The notes under the pieces are model-generated. The model saw only the letters and a program-made list of their open reading frames with translations, had not been told where the DNA came from and did not search any database. Below are positions 35,526 through 44,682 of a DNA stretch of 56,635 nucleotides, in pieces (within the stretch, counting starts at the first letter, position 1; each line of letters begins with the position of its first letter). The position numbers and the translations under genes are program-made. Origin of the DNA: Akkermansia muciniphila (GTDB taxonomy: Bacteria > Verrucomicrobiota > Verrucomicrobiia > Verrucomicrobiales > DEV007); assembly GCA_945883495.1 (NCBI GenBank), contig CAMCXS010000034.1, positions 1 through 56,635 on the forward strand, in the 5' to 3' direction.

Positions 35526-36443
35526 ATGGATCGCCGAACCGCCCTCAAAACCCTCGCCGGCTCCGCCCTCGGCGGAATCGCCTCCGCCCAAACAACGCCC
35601 CCGGCCGCCTCCTTTACGTTCCGCTACGTCCTCGCCTCGGCGATGTATGGGAACATAAAGCTGGCGGAGATCGTTCCCCAGGTTCGCAAAACCGGTTCCT
35701 TGGGACTCGATCTCTGGGGCAAACCGCACGGAACCCAGCGTGAAGAAGTCGACGCTATGGGCCTCGACGCCGCCGCCGCTCTTTTCGAGCAAGCAGAGGT
35801 GAAGCCCCTCGTATCCACGCGTTACCCGCTCGGCTGCTTCGGCCTCCAGCCGGAAATGCCCGTCCTCAAACGGCTCGGCGGAAAAATCCTGGTCTGCGGC
35901 TCCTCAGGCCCCAAGGACGCTCCTGTTGCGGAGATTCCCGCGCTCATGAAGGATTTCCTCGAGAAGATGAAGCCGCACGCCGATGCCGCATCAGCACACG
36001 GTCTCGTCATCGCCATAGAGAATCACTCGAATCAACTGCTCTCCTCGCCCGAATCGATCCTCGAGTTCGCCCGGCAAAACACCCATCCCGCCCTGGGGGT
36101 CGCTTTCGCTCCGCATCATCTGCATGCCGTGACGGCGCAAATCCCGGCATTGATCCGCGCCCTTGGGAAGAAGAACCTGCCGTTCTTCTACTTTCAAGAG
36201 CACGGCATCGGGGCCAAAGAGAAGGTCGCCAAGGAGGTCGAGTTGGAACAACTACCCGGCCGCGGCTCCCTGGATTACACGCCCATCGTCGGCGCGCTCA
36301 AAGAGATCGGCTTCGACGGTTATGCCGAAATCTTCATGCACCCAACTCCGCGTGGCGTCCCCATTCTTCCCACCGCCACGGAGATTACCGACGCCATCAA
36401 CGAATCCCGCGACTACATCGAAAAATGTCTGTCGCGCGTTTGA
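35526..36443 (+). CDS. Tat-exported sugar phosphate isomerase/epimerase-like protein
   Basis: 305 residues. The N terminus MDRRTALKTLAGSALGG has a twin-arginine signal, so the folded protein is probably exported. The rest is a xylose-isomerase-like TIM barrel (SLGLDLWGKPHG, HGLVIAIENHSNQLL, GFDGYAEIFMHPTPRG) with the acidic and His metal ligands of the family. The substrate is unknown. Its end overlaps the next cytochrome gene by 19 bases. Confidence 0.8.
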   Translation: MDRRTALKTLAGSALGGIASAQTTPPAASFTFRYVLASAMYGNIKLAEIVPQVRKTGSLGLDLWGKPHGTQREEVDAMGLDAAAALFEQAEVKPLVSTRYPLGCFGLQPEMPVLKRLGGKILVCGSSGPKDAPVAEIPALMKDFLEKMKPHADAASAHGLVIAIENHSNQLLSSPESILEFARQNTHPALGVAFAPHHLHAVTAQIPALIRALGKKNLPFFYFQEHGIGAKEKVAKEVELEQLPGRGSLDYTPIVGALKEIGFDGYAEIFMHPTPRGVPILPTATEITDAINESRDYIEKCLSRV

Positions 36444-38458
36444 TCGGGTTGGGCTGGCTCGCGGGCGTGTTCCTGACGGCTGCAACCGCCGCGCCGTTCG
36501 TCCCGGCCTTTGAGCGGTTTTCGGCTCAGGGCGGCGGAGCGGTGCTTTTCAGCGAACTGGGGTGCGCGAATTGCCACAGCTCGGCGGACTCCGTCTTCCC
36601 CCGTCGTGGTCCCGTGCTTCCCGGTCTGGCCGAACGCGTTCAGGCCGGCTGGTTGCGCGATTTTCTCGCCGATCCCCAAGCCGCCCGGTCCGGCTCCAAT
36701 ATGCCAGCGTTGTTTTCCGGTCCAGAAGATCCCCGGATCGAACCGGTGCTTCACTACCTCCTCAGCCTCAAGCCCGCCGCCACCAAAAAGCGCGCACTCG
36801 GCAAGGACGTGAACGCGGAACGCGGCAGCGAGCTGTTCCACACCATCGGCTGTGTCGCCTGCCACGAGCCGTCCCCAGACTTTCACCCGCCCACCGGTCG
36901 GCCGGAATCGAGTGAGTTCACTTACGCGTCCGTCGCCTTCCCCCGACTCCAGGCGAAATACAGCTTGGAGTCACTAGCCCGTTTCTTGGAAAACCCGGCC
37001 GCCGTCCGGCCCGATGGACGGATGCCCAACCTTGGCCTAGGCCCCACCGAAGCGCTCGATATCGCCGGCCACCTTCTCGACTTCCAGGACAGCGATCCCC
37101 GGAATGCCAGCAAGCTGGAGCCCCTCACCCCAGACCCGGTCCAAGCCGCCCAAGGCGCGGAGATTTACACCCAACTGCGCTGCGCCGCCTGCCACGAGGA
37201 GAAGCCGGAGAAGCCCGCAATCGAACCCATCGCCATCACCAACCCCGCCGGTGGATGCCTATCGGAGGCACGCGGAGGCGACCACCCGTTCTACTCGTTG
37301 AGCGAAGCTCAGCGCACCGCTTTGCAGACGCCCACCGGGCTGCCCTCCCCCATTCATTCCTTGAACTGCGTGGCTTGCCATGCCAATCAAGGCACCGGCG
37401 GACCAGACGCCGCGCGGGGTCATTACTTCCTCGGCGATGAAGCGCTTGGCGATACCGGCCGTTTGCCGCCGCCCCTCACTGGGATCGGCCGCAAACTGCA
37501 GCCCGCCTGGGTCACCGGCGTGCTGGAAGGTAAAAACCGTGTCCGTCCTTATCTCCAGACTCGGATGCCGGTTTATGCCGGGCAGGCAAAAGCATTGAGC
37601 ACCGCCCTGCACGATGCCCGCTCGCTCCCCGCGTTAGCCAAAGGCGATGTCGAAGCTGGCCGGAAACTCTTGGGGACGCAAGGCGGTGTGAACTGCATCA
37701 CCTGTCACACTTGGGGCAAGCAGCCATCCCTCGGCATCCAGGCACTTGACCTCAGCCAACTGACGCAGCGTCTCCAGCCGGAGTGGTTCCGCGAATACTT
37801 GCTCAATCCGGCTGGATACCGCCCCGGCACGCTTATGCCTCCACTTTGGCCCGGCGGACAATCGATGATCCAGGACGTCCTCAACGGGGACACGGAACGG
37901 CAAATCGCCTCCATTTGGGCCTTCATCGCCAATGGTTCCGGATTGCCGCTCGGCTTCCCGGACGTGGCCTCCGGTGCCTTCGAACTGATCCCCAAAGACC
38001 GGCCCATCGTGCAACGCGCGTTCCTCAACGGCGCCGGTCCCTACGCGATTCTCGCGGGCTTTCCGGGCGGAGTGAACTTGGCCTACAACGGGGAGACCGG
38101 CCAACCGGCCCGGATGTGGCGTGGACGCTTCTTCGACGCCTACTCCACGTGGTTCGTGCGCGCTGCGCCCTTTGAAGATCCCCTTGGTAGCGATGTGCTC
38201 GACTGGCCCGAAAGCGCGGCTCACGAATTCCGCGGCTACCGCTTGGCGGCGGATGGCTCGCCGGTGTTTCTCCTCAGAATCGGCGGAGTGGAGGTCTCGG
38301 AACACTTCTCGGCCGCCGAGGGCGCCCTGCGTCGCGAACTGAGCTGGAACGGAGCCCTCGTTGAACCCACCTGGCCCCACCCGTCCGGCGCCATCGTCGC
38401 CGAAGAGCCGGGAGGAGGAACCGGAAAACGCGTCTTTGTCTATCGTTGGAAGCCATGA
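36425..38458 (+). CDS. Pentahaem cytochrome-c-type protein
   Basis: 677 residues with an N-terminal signal (about 4-23). Five CxxCH motifs occur in order: CANCH near 47, CVACH near 142, CAACH near 255, CVACH near 315 and CITCH near 423. The C-terminal 180 residues or so (AFLNGAGPYAILAGFPGGVNLAYNGETG onward) are a domain often found with such cytochromes in Planctomycetes and Verrucomicrobia. A periplasmic electron carrier or oxidoreductase partner is likely. It overlaps its upstream neighbour and shares ATGA with the downstream gene, so the three genes are coupled. Confidence 0.85.
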   Translation: MSVARLIGLGWLAGVFLTAATAAPFVPAFERFSAQGGGAVLFSELGCANCHSSADSVFPRRGPVLPGLAERVQAGWLRDFLADPQAARSGSNMPALFSGPEDPRIEPVLHYLLSLKPAATKKRALGKDVNAERGSELFHTIGCVACHEPSPDFHPPTGRPESSEFTYASVAFPRLQAKYSLESLARFLENPAAVRPDGRMPNLGLGPTEALDIAGHLLDFQDSDPRNASKLEPLTPDPVQAAQGAEIYTQLRCAACHEEKPEKPAIEPIAITNPAGGCLSEARGGDHPFYSLSEAQRTALQTPTGLPSPIHSLNCVACHANQGTGGPDAARGHYFLGDEALGDTGRLPPPLTGIGRKLQPAWVTGVLEGKNRVRPYLQTRMPVYAGQAKALSTALHDARSLPALAKGDVEAGRKLLGTQGGVNCITCHTWGKQPSLGIQALDLSQLTQRLQPEWFREYLLNPAGYRPGTLMPPLWPGGQSMIQDVLNGDTERQIASIWAFIANGSGLPLGFPDVASGAFELIPKDRPIVQRAFLNGAGPYAILAGFPGGVNLAYNGETGQPARMWRGRFFDAYSTWFVRAAPFEDPLGSDVLDWPESAAHEFRGYRLAADGSPVFLLRIGGVEVSEHFSAAEGALRRELSWNGALVEPTWPHPSGAIVAEEPGGGTGKRVFVYRWKP

Positions 38459-39933
38459 GAAGCCTGTTTGTCTGCGCCCTCCTGCTAGCGTCGTCCGCGT
38501 GTGCCTACGATCGGTTCGATATCCTTACCGCCTCAAGCGTCTCCAACTCCCGGGACAAAGATTGGAAGCCTGGCAAAGGGCTCGTCCTCGAAGTCAGCGG
38601 ACTCTGTTGGATCGGTCCCGACCGGCTCGGCGTCGCCATCCGCAAAGGGGAGATCTGGTTTATTGATGGCGTCCTCGGGAACGATCCGGCGGCGCTCAAA
38701 TATACACTCTTCGCCAGCGGCTTGCAGGAACCGCTCGGCTTGCTCCCGGATGGCGATGGCTATCTCGTGGTCCAGCGCACGGAGATGACCAAACTGCGCG
38801 ATACCAACGGCGACGACGTGGCCGATGAATATCTCACCGCTGCCCGAGGCTGGAGTGTAACCGGCGCGTATCACGGTTATGCCTATGGACCGGAGCGCGA
38901 TGCCGCCGGGAATCTTTGGATCACGCTCAATCTCGACATGGGCGACCGGTCCAATAACAAAATCGGCTGGCGCGGTTGGGCCCTCACCGCGAATTCCGCC
39001 GGAGAGATCTTCCCGCAAGCCGCCGGTCTCCGTTCCCCATGTGGCATGGGAACGAACCGCCAAGGTGATATCTTCGTCACCGATCAGCAAGGCAACTGGG
39101 TCCCGGCCACGCCCATCCATCACCTGCGCAAAGGCGTCTTTTATACGAACCCGGAAGGCATCGCATCGCAGAATCTCCCAGGCTCCCCTCTGAAGCTATC
39201 CGCCGAAGTTCCCAAGAACATCCCGTATCCAGACGCCGTCCGCGCCTTGCCCGAAATGGCACCGGCCGCGGTTTGGCTTCCGTATAATAAAATGGGCCGT
39301 AGCGCCACCGATCTCCAACTCATCGACGCTGTGGGAAAATTCGGCCCCTTCGATGGCCAACTTCTCGCTGGCGAATTCACCAATTCCGCGATTCATCGCG
39401 TCTTTCTGGAGAAGGTCGAGGGCGAGTACCAGGGAGCCTGTTTCTCGTTCCTTGATGGCTTTCCCTCCGCCGTTGTCCGGCTCGCGTTCGCTCCAGACGG
39501 AAGCCTCTTCGTCGGCATGACGAATCGCGGCTGGTCCTCCCTCGGCGCCCGCGCTTACGGTTTGCAGCGAGTGCGCTGGGACGGCAAATCAACGTTCGCC
39601 ATCAAGGAGATGCGCGCCAAACCCGACGGATTCGAACTCACCTTCACCGAACCGGTCGATCCCATCAGCGCCGCCAACTCAGAATCCTGGAAGCTGCATA
39701 GCTTCACGTATCTCTATTCCTCCGCCTATGGCAGCGAGGAGATCGATCCCCAACCCGTATTGATCAAATCCGCAGAGGTCGCGGCGGATGGTTTCTCCGT
39801 GCGCCTGTATTGCACCGGTATGCGCGAACTCTACGTGCACGAATTGCACGCCCCCGGCCTCAAGTCCGCCACCGGCCAAACGCTTCCCGATCCACGAGCG
39901 TTTTACACGCTGAACCGGATTCCAAAATCGTAG
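38455..39933 (+). CDS. Exported beta-propeller-like protein, cytochrome partner
   Basis: 492 residues from MRSLFVCALLLASSACA, a lipoprotein-like signal. Repeated segments such as GLCWIGPDRLGVAIRKGEIWFIDG, RSPCGMGTNRQGDIFVTDQQGNW and RLAFAPDGSLFVGMTNRGW fit a six-bladed propeller of the glucose/sorbosone-dehydrogenase or streptogramin-lyase type. The start overlaps the cytochrome stop by four bases (ATGA). It could be a dehydrogenase feeding the neighbouring cytochrome; that is inference. Confidence 0.75.
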   Translation: MRSLFVCALLLASSACAYDRFDILTASSVSNSRDKDWKPGKGLVLEVSGLCWIGPDRLGVAIRKGEIWFIDGVLGNDPAALKYTLFASGLQEPLGLLPDGDGYLVVQRTEMTKLRDTNGDDVADEYLTAARGWSVTGAYHGYAYGPERDAAGNLWITLNLDMGDRSNNKIGWRGWALTANSAGEIFPQAAGLRSPCGMGTNRQGDIFVTDQQGNWVPATPIHHLRKGVFYTNPEGIASQNLPGSPLKLSAEVPKNIPYPDAVRALPEMAPAAVWLPYNKMGRSATDLQLIDAVGKFGPFDGQLLAGEFTNSAIHRVFLEKVEGEYQGACFSFLDGFPSAVVRLAFAPDGSLFVGMTNRGWSSLGARAYGLQRVRWDGKSTFAIKEMRAKPDGFELTFTEPVDPISAANSESWKLHSFTYLYSSAYGSEEIDPQPVLIKSAEVAADGFSVRLYCTGMRELYVHELHAPGLKSATGQTLPDPRAFYTLNRIPKS

Positions 39934-39997
39934 CTAACACCACTCACTACGGCAGGCAGCCGCGAGTGGAAGGCGAATCGTTTTTGCGATCACTTCA

Positions 39998-40486
39998 TCA
40001 CCTTCCTCTCCGGTGCCGTTTCCGATTAACCTCTCCACGGTCTGAGTGGGCGTCCAACTCGGACATCCCTACGGTGACCGCCGTGGCGAGATTAACCCCG
40101 CCGCTGCCGCCGAGTTGGTGATCGATGGACTCCAAACGCTGGATCAAATCGCGAACTTCGCCCCGGGCGTAGGGACCTCCAGCCGCTTCGCAGAAGTGGG
40201 TCCGGCAGCCGAACGGCCGCGCCTCGTAAATCTGGCACCGTCCGTTACGCCCGAGAAACGGGCAGGAGCCGTCCGGCGGCAAAACGATCTCCTTCCGGCC
40301 CGACGCACGCCAAGCTTTGGCCGCCACCAGCGCCTCGCCCTTGGTGAGAAACGGCGTGCGTCCATTCACCCGGAAGGAACAGCATTGGGCAATTCCCGTG
40401 CAATTTCGTTCCACCGGTCTGACCGCAAGCTCCGCATACACCTCACGCACTTCGTTGAGCAGTTCATCGCGAGCCGGTCCAGCCAT
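39998..40486 (-). CDS. YkgJ-family cysteine-cluster protein
   Basis: 162 residues. Cysteines are grouped as CTGIAQCC and CPFLGRNGRCQIYEARPFGCRTHFC, the metal-binding pattern of the YkgJ (zinc/iron-chelating) family. The biochemical role is unknown. The last 25 residues are basic and not conserved in the family. It lies 50 bases downstream of the membrane-protein gene on the same strand. Confidence 0.85.
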   Translation of the reverse strand: MAGPARDELLNEVREVYAELAVRPVERNCTGIAQCCSFRVNGRTPFLTKGEALVAAKAWRASGRKEIVLPPDGSCPFLGRNGRCQIYEARPFGCRTHFCEAAGGPYARGEVRDLIQRLESIDHQLGGSGGVNLATAVTVGMSELDAHSDRGEVNRKRHRRGR

Positions 40487-40535
40487 GGGGAAATGTGGCC
40501 AAACCGGCCTGCCTGGTCAATCACCTGGTCCATCT

Positions 40536-41831
40536 TTACTCCCAGGCGCGCCATTCTGCCCGGAGGGCCGCAGAGCCTCGCTGCAATCGCTGCCAGTTGC
40601 GTTCAAGTAGTGACGAAGTGAGCAGGATCAATACCTCCAGAGCCCCCAGCGACACCCAGAGATTCTGAGCCCAGATCTCGCGAACGCTGAACAACAATTG
40701 TCCAAAGGTAATTAGAAACCCAGCGACTCCGCTTACCAACAGAACGCGATGCGAGCTCCAGAACGCAGCCCCGAGCAACGCCACGGCCACGGCTAGGCAA
40801 ACCAAAATAGACACGGATTCGCCAAAAGCGAGCAACTGGAGGCTGAGCGCTCCCATGGCGCCCACGCCCGCCACTCGCCGGTAGGCGCGCCGGTCCCCTT
40901 CCGCCCCGAACGACAAGAGCATGGCCCAGAGCGCCATGGGAAGCAGGACCACGGGGATCACGAGCTCAGGGACCCGGAACACGTCTCCATCCAAGAGCGA
41001 AGAGGCCACCCTAGACCAGCCGGCGATCACTCCCACATAGCCAGTCAACCGAGCGAAGCTCTTCAGCCATTCTCGTTCAGAACATCCAGGTAAGCAGAGA
41101 AATAGCATCCCCCCGCTCCCTATCATGAGAACGCCGATCAGGACTGCGGATTGATCGAAAAGCAACAGATTGCGTCCCACCAAGATCAGGAAGGGCAAGA
41201 ACATCGCCAACCGCATCGCGTCACCGTCCCAATGTTTCATCATAGCGGACTTGGCGAAGTATCCTTGATCGAGAACGGCGAGCAATCCCAGAAGCGCACC
41301 GGCCAGCAGAGCAACCGCGCCCGGTTCCCTTTGAGGGATGACGAGCGCAAGATTCCCCACTAAGTAAGTAAACGTGAGCCGCCCCGCTTCCGGCCGGGCC
41401 AATGCGGAGAAGGCCATGAAGATCGAGGGTAAGGCAATCAACGATCCCGCGATGGTCGCCACGAGCAAAGCGTTCTCTCCGATCGGCGCACTTCGAAAGA
41501 TCTCATCAGGCAGTGCGGGATATCCGAGCTGCACATAAAGAAACCCCGCGATCTGTGCGGTGCAGGCAGGCACGAAGAGTGCCGCCAACGCAAGAAAGGT
41601 GCGCGCTCCTTTATCATCCTTCCAGCGCAAACCACAAAACGCTCCAGCCGCCGCTAGGAATGCGGTGAACCCCAGAAATACATAAAAGCGCATCAACGGA
41701 GAAGCAGCCATCCAACTGCTCACCAAATAGCTGCCGCCAGCGGCGATGAGCGTAATCGTGCCCAAACAGCGGAGCACGGTCGTGATGCTTTGTGCCCGAA
41801 ATGGCAGGTCCTCGTTCGAAGGTGTGGACAT
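40536..41831 (-). CDS. Polytopic membrane protein of unknown function
   Basis: About 431 residues from MSTPSNEDLPF, with 11 to 13 hydrophobic helices running to near the C terminus. No transport signature is recognisable. It begins 24 bases after the corrected pspA stop, so it is probably in the pspA operon and may take part in envelope-stress responses; that is inference from position. Confidence 0.65.
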   Translation of the reverse strand: MSTPSNEDLPFRAQSITTVLRCLGTITLIAAGGSYLVSSWMAASPLMRFYVFLGFTAFLAAAGAFCGLRWKDDKGARTFLALAALFVPACTAQIAGFLYVQLGYPALPDEIFRSAPIGENALLVATIAGSLIALPSIFMAFSALARPEAGRLTFTYLVGNLALVIPQREPGAVALLAGALLGLLAVLDQGYFAKSAMMKHWDGDAMRLAMFLPFLILVGRNLLLFDQSAVLIGVLMIGSGGMLFLCLPGCSEREWLKSFARLTGYVGVIAGWSRVASSLLDGDVFRVPELVIPVVLLPMALWAMLLSFGAEGDRRAYRRVAGVGAMGALSLQLLAFGESVSILVCLAVAVALLGAAFWSSHRVLLVSGVAGFLITFGQLLFSVREIWAQNLWVSLGALEVLILLTSSLLERNWQRLQRGSAALRAEWRAWE

Positions 41832-41854
41832 CGGTTCGGGGAAGGGCAAGGGAT

Positions 41855-42510
41855 TCAGGCTTCGGTTCGTGATGGCGTGGCCAGCAGTTCCGCCAGTTCT
41901 GCTTCCAAGACGGAACGTTCCTCTGCGGCGACGAACTCCGCTTCCAATGAATCGCCCCCCCCCCTGAGAGCAAGGGCTCCGTCCGCGCCAACTTCATTTC
42001 CCAACGATCAAAGACATCTTCAATCGTGACGGCTTCGGTCGCGGCGGCACAGGCTTCGGCAGCCCCCAGGGCTTTTGCCCGGAACTCCCGGGCGGTAAAG
42101 GCGTTGCGGCGGCGCCCAAGCTCGGCAATCCGGCTCTCCATCGCGAGCAAATCCCGCTGCAACTGTTGCTCAATCTCGCGATGTGCTTTCAATTCGGCCT
42201 CAAAATGACGCACTTCGTTGAGGGCAAGATTCCTGCGACGCACGCATTCCAGGGCTTTGGAGGAATCGCTGGCATGGACTTGCACGGCCCGGCTGGCCCA
42301 GGTCGCGGCGGCCTCGTTCGCTTCTAGAATGCGGGACTGCATCCGGTCACCGTCCCGGCGGATCCGGTTTAGTTTGATCGAAGCACCGGCGGCAGCCTCC
42401 CGGGCCTCGCGGATCGCGGTATCGACGACCGCTTCATGGTTTTCAAGCTGATTGACCACGTGCTCAAATGAGGAAACAACGCACGTCTTCCAACGGAGTA
42501 GCAGATTCAT
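41855..42510 (-). CDS. pspA: Phage shock protein A (PspA/IM30), frame broken in a poly-C run
   Basis: The MNLLLRWKTCVVSSFEHVVN start and the long coiled coil (FDRWEMKLARTEPLLSGGG near the end) are PspA. At a run of ten C (41955-41964) the printed frame leaves the family. One base more, or two fewer, gives GDSLEAEFVAAEERSVLEAE and a stop at 41855, the expected C-terminal helix and a protein of about 218 residues. PspA coats the inner membrane and stabilises it under stress. The base count of the run decides whether the gene is intact. Confidence 0.85.
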
Positions 42511-42646
42511 GAGATAATCGATGGTTGGTTGGTTACTGTTTGCAGGTGCGCCATAGCGCTCGGTAACCAACTCCTCATCGAAGCAACTGGGTAATCGATA
42601 AACTTTGACCATCCATTGAGGGAATCGATACCTTGGCGCCCCGAGC

Positions 42647-43536
42647 ATGAACGTCCACCACCTCGAACTGTTCTACTACGTGGCCCGGCATGGCGGCATC
42701 AGCGCCGCCTCAAGACACATTCCTTACGGCATTCAGCAACCCGCCATCAGCGCCCAGATCCTCCAACTCGAGGGAACTCTCGGCATCCCGCTCTTTCAAC
42801 GCCGCCCCTTCCAGCTCACGCCGGAAGGCCAATCGCTCCATGATCATATCCATCCCTTCTTCTCCGAGCTGCCCGCCCTGGAAAAACGTCTCCGGGGCGG
42901 CGTGTAGAAACGCCTGCGCATTGCCACCGCCGAGATTGTGCAGCGGGAATATCTCCCGGAATTGCTGTTTCGCATGCGTCAGCGAGTCCATGGCTTTACC
43001 TTTGTTCTCAGCCAGGGGCGCCAGAGCGAGATCGAGTCCATGATCCTCTCCCAAGACGTGGACATCGGCCTGGCGCTCCTCTCGGACAAAATCGCCCCAA
43101 ACCTGAACGCGCGTGAGCTCGCTCGCCTTCCGATGGTTCTCCTGGTGCCGGATTCGAGCCGCATCCACAGCGCACATGACCTGCTCGGCCTCGACCGCAT
43201 TGAAGTCCCACTGATCACCTTGGGCCCACGCGAAGCTCTCCCAAAAATCTTCCAGGAAGAGTTGCGGAGCCGAGGCATCGACTGGCTGCCCGCTTTGGAA
43301 CTGAGCAGCCTCGACCTTGTATCCCGCTACGTGGGCCAAGGATTTGGCGTCGGCCTCGGCATCGCGATGCCCAAACTAAAGCCCCCCCCGCCGGGGTTCG
43401 CGCCCTCCCTCTTCCAGAATTCCCAGCACTCCCCTTTAGCGCACTCTGGACCGGCCGACTCACGCTGCTGGCGGAGCATCTACTCGAGGAAGCAAGAGGT
43501 CTCGCAAACGGGCTTTTCAGCTCACCTGCTGGCTAG
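42647..43536 (+). pseudogene. Decayed LysR-family regulator
   Basis: The N-terminal 86 residues (MNVHHLELFYYVARHGGISA, with helix-turn-helix IQQPAISAQILQLEGTLG) are a normal LysR DNA-binding domain. They end in an in-frame TAG at 42905-42907. The same frame continues after it as KRLRIATAEIVQREYLPEL, the LysR effector domain. A second lesion lies at a run of eight C (43382-43389): one more base gives VRALPLPEFPALPFSALWTG and a stop at 43536, a typical LysR end. Two lesions suggest a real pseudogene, though one or both could be sequence errors. Confidence 0.75.
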
Positions 43537-43547
43537 AGCATCTCGCT

Positions 43548-44675
43548 TCACATCCCCGGAATGCCCAGACGATCCGCCATCCGCCGAGCCCGGAAGAGCG
43601 CTTCACGCATCCGCTCCGCTTCATCGATTCCGCGCAAGTCCCGGCAGGCCGGGTGCGCGTCCGGCGCGGCGATCACGCCCAGGTCATGAAGCACGTGTGC
43701 GGTGCTGTGTTTGTAGGCAGCCGCGCTGCCCTTGGCATCGAGCCGGAAGACTTGGTCCTCCAACGATTGAAACGCCTCAAATAGTTTGTAGACCCGCGTA
43801 TCGAATCGGCCCGAACCCGCTCCGGTGGGAAACCGCTTTCCAGGAGCGTCGTCCGCCAACCACATATCCTTGGCTGCGCAGATTAACGGAGCGGCACTGC
43901 TGGCCGCGCCAATCAACAATGGCAGCCCCAGCTTAATGGCGGTGGCGATGCCAAAATCATCTCCACTGTGTGGCGCGAAATCGAGACCCAAGTCCCGGCA
44001 CATCGCCGCCCAATATAAGAAGTGCGGAGCATCGAGCGTACTGATCTTCCCTCCCGTGAACTTCGGATGAATCGCCAACTGCCACAGCAGCCAAGGCTCA
44101 AACGGCGTGGCCCACGGAACAAACGATGGCTCCAACGCATGGACGATCCCGGGCCGCACCAGCCATTCGGCAATTTCGTAATATCCATCGCGACGCCGCT
44201 CCGGATCGAGGCTATTCAGCCAACGCGAAGTCATGATCATCACCTCGCAATTCTCGTGCTGCTGCACGATATCCAGCAGGGACCGGTATCGAATCGCCTG
44301 GAAACTGGAATCATTTTCAGCGCCCCGAGCCGTAATCCCGGCGATGAATTTCATCCCGGGAAACTCGGACCGGAAGCGACGCAAGACTTCCGAGTACATC
44401 GCATCGTCTAGATCGAAGATATATCCGGTATCCGCATTGAGGACCGGCACCAGCTCCACCCCGTAATGATCCGCTGCGGCCTGCATCCAGCGAATGCTGG
44501 CGGCAAAGCTCTCCCAGTCCGGTTGCCCATCACGAAACGGCAGCAACGCGGCGGAACAGAGACGCGCTTTGGTGCGGTGTTCGACCAGCTCCTCTTCGCT
44601 GGTCCAGGCCCACTTGGTGTCTTCCCACGTGGATTGCGGAGTCAAGTCCGCGGGCGTCGCGATCAATGGCTTCAT
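43548..44675 (-). CDS. DapA-like aldolase family protein
   Basis: 375 residues, dihydrodipicolinate synthase/N-acetylneuraminate lyase superfamily. AALLPFRDGQPDWESFAASIRWM at the N terminus of the barrel and a later segment GGKISTLDAPHFLYWAAMC contain the candidate Schiff-base Lys. It is longer than the usual 290-300 residues, with an N-terminal extension of about 45 residues. It follows the Gfo/Idh/MocA gene by seven bases. A role in sugar-acid or polyol catabolism is likely. Confidence 0.8.
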   Translation of the reverse strand: MKPLIATPADLTPQSTWEDTKWAWTSEEELVEHRTKARLCSAALLPFRDGQPDWESFAASIRWMQAAADHYGVELVPVLNADTGYIFDLDDAMYSEVLRRFRSEFPGMKFIAGITARGAENDSSFQAIRYRSLLDIVQQHENCEVMIMTSRWLNSLDPERRRDGYYEIAEWLVRPGIVHALEPSFVPWATPFEPWLLWQLAIHPKFTGGKISTLDAPHFLYWAAMCRDLGLDFAPHSGDDFGIATAIKLGLPLLIGAASSAAPLICAAKDMWLADDAPGKRFPTGAGSGRFDTRVYKLFEAFQSLEDQVFRLDAKGSAAAYKHSTAHVLHDLGVIAAPDAHPACRDLRGIDEAERMREALFRARRMADRLGIPGM

Positions 44676-44682
44676 CTTGTTT

